A DNA stretch of 38,188 nt, from positions 1-38,188 of the forward strand of contig JBNKLG010000021.1 of assembly GCA_050292235.1 (NCBI GenBank). Direction: 5' to 3'. The DNA comes from JBNKLG01 sp050292235. GTDB taxonomy: Bacteria > Pseudomonadota > Gammaproteobacteria > Chromatiales > Chromatiaceae. Below are positions 33,825-38,188 of this stretch, in pieces (positions within the stretch are counted from its first letter, which is position 1; every line of letters starts with the position of its first letter). The notes below the pieces were generated by a model. That model made no database searches and was not told where the DNA came from. It saw only the letters and a list, made by a program, of their open reading frames with translations. Position numbers and translations under genes: made by a program.

Positions 33825-34466
33825 TTACCATTTTGCAGGCAGTTTTTTCTCAATCTGATATTGCCCGCTGCTGACGGATAGGTAGCCGCCGACCTTAAGG
33901 TCCTTGAGTATCCGCGCCACGGTCTCCCGGGTGGCGCCGATCTCGTTGGCGATCTGTTGTTGGGTGAGCTTGCAGGTGATCAGTTTGCCGTCCTCTTCTT
34001 TGGCGCGCTGGTTGAGCAGGCTGGCAATACGGCCGTAGACATCCTTGAGTCCCAGATCGCCGATTTTTTGGGTAAGGGAGTTGATTCTCACCACCAGCTC
34101 TCCGATCAGGTTAATGGCAGTCTCTGGGTGCTGGTGTAGACACTGGGTGAAGGTGTCTTTGGAGATGACGGCCATTTTGCAATCTTCCAGTGCCATGATG
34201 GAGGCGGTTCTTTCGGGCAGCCCCAGCAGGGCCAGTTCGCCGAAGTATTCACCAGTTTCCAGGGTGGCGAGGATGAGCTCCTTACCCTCCTCGTCGGCAA
34301 TGAAGACCTTGACCGACCCGCTTAAAATAAAATACATGGAGGCCGCATCGTCTCCCTTTTCGACGATGATGGTATGTTTTCGATAGGCCTTGCGGCCCAT
34401 GTAGCCCTCAATCGTAGCCAGGGCTTCAGCGGATAGTCCGGTAAAGAGCGAGGTACCTTCAAGCAT
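33825..34466 (-). CDS. CRP/FNR-family transcription regulator
   Basis: A 213-residue regulator with an N-terminal cyclic-nucleotide-type barrel (GDDAASMYFILSGSVKV, GEYFGELALLGLPERTAS), a dimer helix and a C-terminal winged helix. The recognition helix TRETVARILK has Arg180, Glu181 and Arg185, the same residues and numbers that contact TGTGA in E. coli CRP. In the pocket, Glu77 and Arg86-Thr87 fit cAMP binding, but the CRP Thr127-Ser128 pair aligns with Leu131-Thr132, so the ligand is uncertain (cAMP, c-di-GMP as in Clp, or none). There are no FNR-type N-terminal cysteines. It starts 12 nt after trpE and is probably co-transcribed with it. Confidence 0.9.
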   Translation of the reverse strand: MLEGTSLFTGLSAEALATIEGYMGRKAYRKHTIIVEKGDDAASMYFILSGSVKVFIADEEGKELILATLETGEYFGELALLGLPERTASIMALEDCKMAVISKDTFTQCLHQHPETAINLIGELVVRINSLTQKIGDLGLKDVYGRIASLLNQRAKEEDGKLITCKLTQQQIANEIGATRETVARILKDLKVGGYLSVSSGQYQIEKKLPAKW

Positions 34467-34478
34467 TGTTCTCTCTCC

Positions 34479-35990
34479 TTATGCGGAATGGTCCTTCCGC
34501 TGGGTCAGGCAGACACGGGTGTGAATGTTGTTTTCGGCTTCAGCTACGGCGCGGAAAATGGCGCGGCCTTTGTTCATGGTCTCCTGCCATTCCATTTCAG
34601 GTACCGAGTCGGCAACGATTCCGGCGCCAGCCTGAATGTGCAGTTGATCATCCTGAATGATAGCAGTGCGAATGGCAATGGCTGTATCCATGTTGCCATC
34701 CCAGCCGATGTAACCGATGGCTCCACCGTAGATGCCCCGTTTTACCGGTTCCAGCTCGTCAATGATCTCCATCGCCCGGATTTTGGGCGCGCCGGAGAGG
34801 GTGCCAGCCGGGAAGGTGGCGCGAAGCACATCAATGGCGTTCAGGCCGGCACGCAGCTGACCGGTGACGTTGGAGACGATGTGCATGACGTGGGAGTAAC
34901 GCTCGACGATCATCTTGTCGGTGAGCCTGACTGAACCGATTTCCGCTACTCGTCCAGTGTCGTTTCGGCCCAGATCGATCAGCATCAGGTGTTCGGCCAG
35001 CTCCTTGGGATCGGCCAGCAGGTCGGCTTCCAGGGTGCGGTCTTCTGCTTCGTCCCTCCCGCGTGGGCGGGTGCCTGCAATGGGGCGAACGGTAATTTCT
35101 CCCTCATCCAGTCGGGCCAGGATTTCGGGGGAGGAGCCGACGATGTGTCGCTCACCCAGATCCAGAAAGTACATATAGGGCGAGGGGTTAAGCCCCCGCA
35201 GGGCGCGATAGAGATCGAGAGGTTCTGCACCAAAGGGGATGGAAAGGCGCTGGGACAGTACCACCTGCATGCAGTCGCCATCCAGGATGTACTCTTTGAT
35301 GCGATCCACGGCGCTCTTGAAGCCGTTCTCGGAAAACCCGGAGACAAAATCGGTCTCTTTGACCTGGCGCCCCGTGGCCGCTGGCCGGCGTGGCGCACCC
35401 TGTTGCATACGCTCATTGAGCTGATCGATGCGGGCCAGGGCAGTGTCCAGACTGTCTCCCTGGCTGGGGTCGGCATGTACGATGATGTAGATCCGATCCT
35501 TGAGGTTGTCGAAGACCACCACCTCGTTTGAGATCATCAGCAGGATATCCGGTGCGCCCAGGGGATCAGGATTGGGGCATTGGCCCAGTCGGGGCTCGAT
35601 ATAGCGGATGCTGTCATAACCAAAATAGCCCACCAGTCCGCCATGGAATCGGGGCAATCCGTCCAGTTCAGCCGCTTTGAAACGGGCCTTGAATTGCTCG
35701 ATATAGGTCAGAGGATCGGCAACCTCAGTGGCTTCAAGGAGCTGATCGCCATTCAGATGTCGTACCTCGTGGCCACGCACCTCAAGCCGCTGGCGACAGG
35801 GCAGGCCGATGATGGAGTAGCGGCCCCATTTTTCGCCACCCTGGACGGATTCAAACAGATAGGAATAAGTGCCTTCCGCCAGTTTCAGATAGGTACTGAG
35901 GGGGGTGTCGAGGTCGGCCAGTACCTCACAGGCAACCGGAATGCGGTTAAAGCCTGCTTGGGCCAGTCGATCGAATTGTTCGGGGGTCAT
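34479..35990 (-). CDS. trpE: TrpE, anthranilate synthase component I
   Basis: Makes anthranilate from chorismate with ammonia supplied by TrpG. At 503 residues it is full length. The Trp feedback site has LFES (YSYLFESVQGGEKWGRYSIIG region; LLES in enterics). The catalytic part has IKEYILDGDCMQVVLSQR, PSPYMYFLDL, the GTRPRGRDEAED block, LIDLGRNDTGRV and FPAGTLSGAPKIRAMEII. GGAG lies 6 nt before the ATG. A leader peptide with Trp codons and an attenuator precede it. TrpG, TrpD and TrpC are not downstream as in many relatives; a CRP-family gene follows directly. Confidence 0.97.
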   Translation of the reverse strand: MTPEQFDRLAQAGFNRIPVACEVLADLDTPLSTYLKLAEGTYSYLFESVQGGEKWGRYSIIGLPCRQRLEVRGHEVRHLNGDQLLEATEVADPLTYIEQFKARFKAAELDGLPRFHGGLVGYFGYDSIRYIEPRLGQCPNPDPLGAPDILLMISNEVVVFDNLKDRIYIIVHADPSQGDSLDTALARIDQLNERMQQGAPRRPAATGRQVKETDFVSGFSENGFKSAVDRIKEYILDGDCMQVVLSQRLSIPFGAEPLDLYRALRGLNPSPYMYFLDLGERHIVGSSPEILARLDEGEITVRPIAGTRPRGRDEAEDRTLEADLLADPKELAEHLMLIDLGRNDTGRVAEIGSVRLTDKMIVERYSHVMHIVSNVTGQLRAGLNAIDVLRATFPAGTLSGAPKIRAMEIIDELEPVKRGIYGGAIGYIGWDGNMDTAIAIRTAIIQDDQLHIQAGAGIVADSVPEMEWQETMNKGRAIFRAVAEAENNIHTRVCLTQRKDHSA

Positions 35991-36012
35991 GGGATTCTCC
36001 AGGTGTCAGGGT

Positions 36013-36061
36013 GCAATGAATCAAAAAAAGGGGCGGAACTAGCCGCGCCATCGTTCATTGC
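36013..36061 (-). promoter_or_regulatory. trpE attenuator: terminator and enclosing stem
   Basis: On the minus strand GGCGCGG and CCGCCCC (+ strand 36043-36049 and 36030-36036) pair around a CTAGTT loop with one C-C mismatch and are followed by seven T (36023-36029): an intrinsic terminator 33 bp before trpE. GCAATGAA and TTCATTGC (36054-36061 and 36013-36020) form a perfect 8-bp stem around it. The 5' arm of the terminator overlaps the last codons of the leader peptide, so ribosome position can control folding. I could not define the antiterminator pairing with certainty. Confidence 0.72.
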
Positions 36062-36095
36062 TTTGCCACCAGAATGTCCGCATAACGGGTTTCAT
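36039..36095 (-). CDS. trpL: TrpL, trp operon leader peptide
   Basis: An 18-residue reading frame with the sequence MKPVMRTFWWQSNERWRG and a TAG stop. Two tandem Trp codons and a third Trp near the end mark it as a Trp-sensing leader peptide; Trp is otherwise rare, so three in 18 is unlikely by chance. When charged tRNA-Trp is scarce the ribosome should stall at the WW pair and prevent the terminator from folding. An internal ATG at 36083 would give a 14-residue version; neither start has a strong ribosome site (AGGA about 11 nt before the first). It begins 13 nt after the small membrane gene. Confidence 0.78.
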   Translation of the reverse strand: MKPVMRTFWWQSNERWRG

Positions 36096-36108
36096 GGGGA
36101 GATGAATC

Positions 36109-36333
36109 CTATTTCCGAGTCGATTTCTCTTTTGCTTTTCGTACGTTAAGCAAAATCATGGGTAACATCAAGAGGAAGCCGCCGATGATGAGCAACCAAT
36201 TATAGCCGGGAAAGGTGTAGGCTTCGGGGAAAAAAGTGCCGGGTCGGGTGGTTTCGAGGAAACCCAGGGCGGCCATGAGGGCGCCAAGCAGGTCCAGCAA
36301 AAGGATCGCAACAGGGATGCCAAAGAGGTTCAT
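36109..36333 (-). CDS. Small two-helix membrane protein
   Basis: A 74-residue protein with two hydrophobic helices (IPVAILLLDLLGALMAALGFLE and NWLLIIGGFLLMLPMILLNV) joined by a short Pro/Phe-rich loop and ending in a basic tail (RKAKEKSTRK). I do not recognise a characterised family. Its start overlaps the gph stop by 4 nt, which supports real, coupled translation. It is the last gene before the trp leader. Confidence 0.72.
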   Translation of the reverse strand: MNLFGIPVAILLLDLLGALMAALGFLETTRPGTFFPEAYTFPGYNWLLIIGGFLLMLPMILLNVRKAKEKSTRK

Positions 36334-37010
36334 GCCAATAGGGGGGGAAGCTGGGTGAGGTCGTCGATGACCGCGTCGGGCTCATAGATTCGGATGTTCT
36401 CACCGTGGTTGTAACCGTAGCTGACGCAAACGATCTGAAAACCCGCAGCGCGGGCCGCCTTCACATCGCTACGGGAGTCACCCACCATCAGTGAGCGTTC
36501 CGGTTCGGCACCCAGTGTCTCAGCGGCATGTAGCAGGGGCAACGGATGGGGCTTTTTTTCTGCCAGGTCGTCACCAGCGATGATGATCTGGAAGTCATTC
36601 TTCAGTCCCAATTGTGCCAACAGGGGATGGGTAAACCGGGCCGCCTTGTTGGTGACGCAACCCAGGTGGTAGCCTGCTGCTTTGAGTGCGTCTAGCCCTT
36701 CGCGGACGCCGGGGTAGAGGCTGGAGCGTCCGGCGTTATTTTCGGCATAAAGCTGGAGAAAAATCGGGTAGGCACGTTGGAACTCAGCCTCATCCGGCTC
36801 ACCCTCCAGTTGACCCACCAGGGCACGGCGTACCAGGCGTTCTACGCCATTGCCAACCCAGTTGCGAACCCCAGCCTCGCCCCGGGCCGGGAGACCCAGT
36901 TGGCGCATCATCTCATCGACGCACCAGGCGAGGTCGGGCACCGAATCCACCAGAGTGCCATCCAGATCGATCAGGATCAGCTCTGGTCGGCAAATGGCGG
37001 AAGAGGGCAT
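36330..37010 (-). CDS. gph: Gph, phosphoglycolate phosphatase (HAD family)
   Basis: Removes phosphate from 2-phosphoglycolate, made during repair of oxidised DNA ends and, in autotrophs, by RubisCO oxygenation. The 226-residue HAD enzyme has motif I DLDGTLVDS with its two aspartates, the cap domain helices, CVTNKAARF (motif II region), the Lys in EKKPHPLPL and motif IV GDSRSDVKAARAAG. It follows rpe by 5 nt, the classical rpe-gph pair, and overlaps the small membrane gene by 4 nt. Confidence 0.94.
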   Translation of the reverse strand: MPSSAICRPELILIDLDGTLVDSVPDLAWCVDEMMRQLGLPARGEAGVRNWVGNGVERLVRRALVGQLEGEPDEAEFQRAYPIFLQLYAENNAGRSSLYPGVREGLDALKAAGYHLGCVTNKAARFTHPLLAQLGLKNDFQIIIAGDDLAEKKPHPLPLLHAAETLGAEPERSLMVGDSRSDVKAARAAGFQIVCVSYGYNHGENIRIYEPDAVIDDLTQLPPLLA

Positions 37011-37015
37011 TGGTG

Positions 37016-37708
37016 TCAGGCCTTGGCCAGTTCGTCACGCATGGCCTTGACAATGCTGTCGTACTTGTGGGGATCAGCCTCATTGCGCTTGCCGAAGACG
37101 CCGGAACCAGAGACAAAGGTATCGATGCCAGCGGCAGCCACCTCAGCGATGTTGTCTGCCTTGACACCACCGTCGATCTCCAGACGGCAATCCAGGCCCT
37201 GATCATCGATCATCTTGCGTACCTGACGCGCCTTGTCCAGCACGTAGGGGATGAAGGCCTGACCGCCAAAGCCGGGGTTGACCGACATCAGCAGCACCAT
37301 GTCACAGGCGGGCAGGGCATATTCCAATACATCCAGTGGGGTGGCCGGGTTGAAGACCAGACCGGCCTTGCAGCCCTCGCTCTTGATCAGTTGCAGGGTG
37401 CGATCCACATGCTCGGAGGCCTCCGGGTGGAAGGTGATATAGGTGGCACCCGCCTGGACGAAATCGGGAATGATGCGATCTACCGGCTTGACCATCAGGT
37501 GCACATCGATGGGAGCGGTCACGCCGTGCTTGCGCAAAGCCTCGCACACCAGTGGGCCGATGGTCAGATTTGGCACATAGTGGTTGTCCATGACATCAAA
37601 ATGGACGATGTCACAGCCCGAGGCCAGTACGTTGTCCACCTCTTCGCCCAGTTTGGCAAAGTCAGCAGAAAGGATAGAAGGGGCGATCATCGGGGTTTGT
37701 TTGGCCAT
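37016..37708 (-). CDS. rpe: Rpe, ribulose-phosphate 3-epimerase
   Basis: Interconverts ribulose 5-phosphate and xylulose 5-phosphate in the pentose phosphate and Calvin cycles. From the ATG at 37708 it is a 230-residue TIM barrel with APSILSADF, the metal/catalytic HFDVMDNHYVPNLTIGP, DVHLMV, the flexible VNPGFGGQ loop and the catalytic Asp in LEIDGGV. GGAG lies 6 nt upstream of this start; the frame stays open for 390 nt more but that region overlaps the divergent gene at 37802 and is not homologous. First gene of rpe-gph-(membrane)-trpE-crp. Confidence 0.97.
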   Translation of the reverse strand: MAKQTPMIAPSILSADFAKLGEEVDNVLASGCDIVHFDVMDNHYVPNLTIGPLVCEALRKHGVTAPIDVHLMVKPVDRIIPDFVQAGATYITFHPEASEHVDRTLQLIKSEGCKAGLVFNPATPLDVLEYALPACDMVLLMSVNPGFGGQAFIPYVLDKARQVRKMIDDQGLDCRLEIDGGVKADNIAEVAAAGIDTFVSGSGVFGKRNEADPHKYDSIVKAMRDELAKA

Positions 37709-37801
37709 GGGGATCTCCAGTCGGGTTGCCACTATGGTAAGTAAGTTGCGACACTCTACCCCATTCCGATGGAATGTCCACTCCACCCGTTGGGGATAGT
37801 C

Positions 37802-38188
37802 ATGAGAAGAGTGCTGTTTCTGATCATTTTTTTTCCGCTGCTGCCTGCTGCTGCCGATCTGGTGCAAGAGGCGCAAATTACCCGTACCATCAATAATGAA
37901 CTGGGCCAAGGCCAGGCGATGCAGCTGAAAGCCGGGTCCGACGCCTTCCTGGCGATCCATAAGGAGACGGAGAAAGATCCGATTCAGGGTGGGGTCATCC
38001 TGTTGCATGATCGGGGAGCGCATCCCGATTGGTCGATGGTCATTCGGCCTTTGCGCCTGGGGTTGCCCCGGCATGGGTGGGAGACCCTTTCGATTCAATT
38101 GCCCGATGCCGGTCCCGGTGCCTCTGCTGTTGACTATCGACGTTTACTGCCCCAGGCACTGCCCCGTATTGGTGCAGCCATCGATTAT
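37802..38188 (+). CDS. DUF3530-family exported protein (3' partial)
   Basis: The frame runs off the right edge after 129 codons. It has a signal peptide (MRRVLFLIIFFPLLPAAA) and the DUF3530 pattern GVILLHDRGAHPDWSMVIRPLRLGLPRHGWETLSIQLP, an alpha/beta-hydrolase-like domain whose first oxyanion strand is LLHDRG. The function is unknown; the active-site serine would lie beyond the window. It is divergent from rpe across 93 bp. Confidence 0.82.
   Translation, partial: MRRVLFLIIFFPLLPAAADLVQEAQITRTINNELGQGQAMQLKAGSDAFLAIHKETEKDPIQGGVILLHDRGAHPDWSMVIRPLRLGLPRHGWETLSIQLPDAGPGASAVDYRRLLPQALPRIGAAIDY

Noticed and set aside
36037..36042. CTAGTT as part of a TrpR operator near trpE
   Set aside because: Only six bases in the loop of the terminator hairpin; no extended palindrome and no TrpR-type promoter overlap.
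36686..37744. 352-codon plus-strand frame across gph and rpe
   Set aside because: Antisense to two well-supported enzymes and without domain features.

Overview
This window is ordinary-looking gammaproteobacterial chromosome, GC-rich and densely coded, with conserved housekeeping neighbourhoods and a few accessory patches. The lineage is inferred from gene content and order: an Rsd-type anti-sigma factor, RpoD with a long acidic spacer, RapZ, a YbeL-like gene divergent from leuS-lptE-holA, and plsY/folB/tsaD beside rpsU-dnaG-rpoD. A free-living, possibly sulfur-oxidising (Chromatiales-like) organism would fit, but nothing here fixes the genus.

Layout. 1-3529: end of a histidine operon (hisA partial, hisF, hisE; no hisI between hisF and hisE) running into tatA-tatB-tatC; TatC has an unusual ~115-residue acidic tail. 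3571-5534: rsd/algQ, an exported protein of unknown function and a membrane-anchored HExxHxxGxxD metalloprotease. 5619-8844: a MidA-type methyltransferase and a pterin/folate group (folM, a HIT protein, folK, folB). 8963-15958: plsY, an alpha/beta hydrolase, tsaD, then the macromolecular synthesis operon rpsU-yqeY-dnaG-rpoD, closed by tRNA-Ile2(CAU) and a strong terminator. 16009-17082: tRNA-Pro(CGG) and ispB on the minus strand. 17222-20465: a three-gene accessory operon (YARHG protein, degenerate Rieske-like membrane protein, DUF2809 protein) and a convergent permuted-papain (C92) enzyme. 20649-22220: rapZ, a mannose-type PTS IIA and HPr without enzyme I. 22226-26961: ybeL-like gene, leuS, lptE, holA. 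27102-29824: btaA-btaB (betaine lipid synthesis) plus an esterase. 29946-31403: pyruvate kinase. 31404-33800: an AT-richer accessory patch with a ClpP-class serine protease, an orphan protein and a cysteine-rich SH3-like exported protein. 33825-37708 (minus strand): rpe, gph, a small membrane protein, a trp leader peptide with attenuator, trpE and a CRP-family regulator. 37802-end: start of a DUF3530 protein. No stretch over 300 bases is without a gene or RNA.

Most notable: (1) a trp attenuator before trpE with a Trp-rich leader peptide not longer than 18 residues; (2) a perfect TGTGA-N6-TCACA operator in the accessory patch, about 1.2 kb from a CRP-family gene whose recognition helix has the residues that read this sequence in E. 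coli CRP; (3) btaAB preceded by a candidate Pho box; (4) TatC with a C-terminal FimV-like helical motif; (5) trpE joined directly to the crp-type gene, with no trpGDC between them. I did not find a clear new multi-gene defence or mobile system; the AT-rich protease patch is the best place to look for one.
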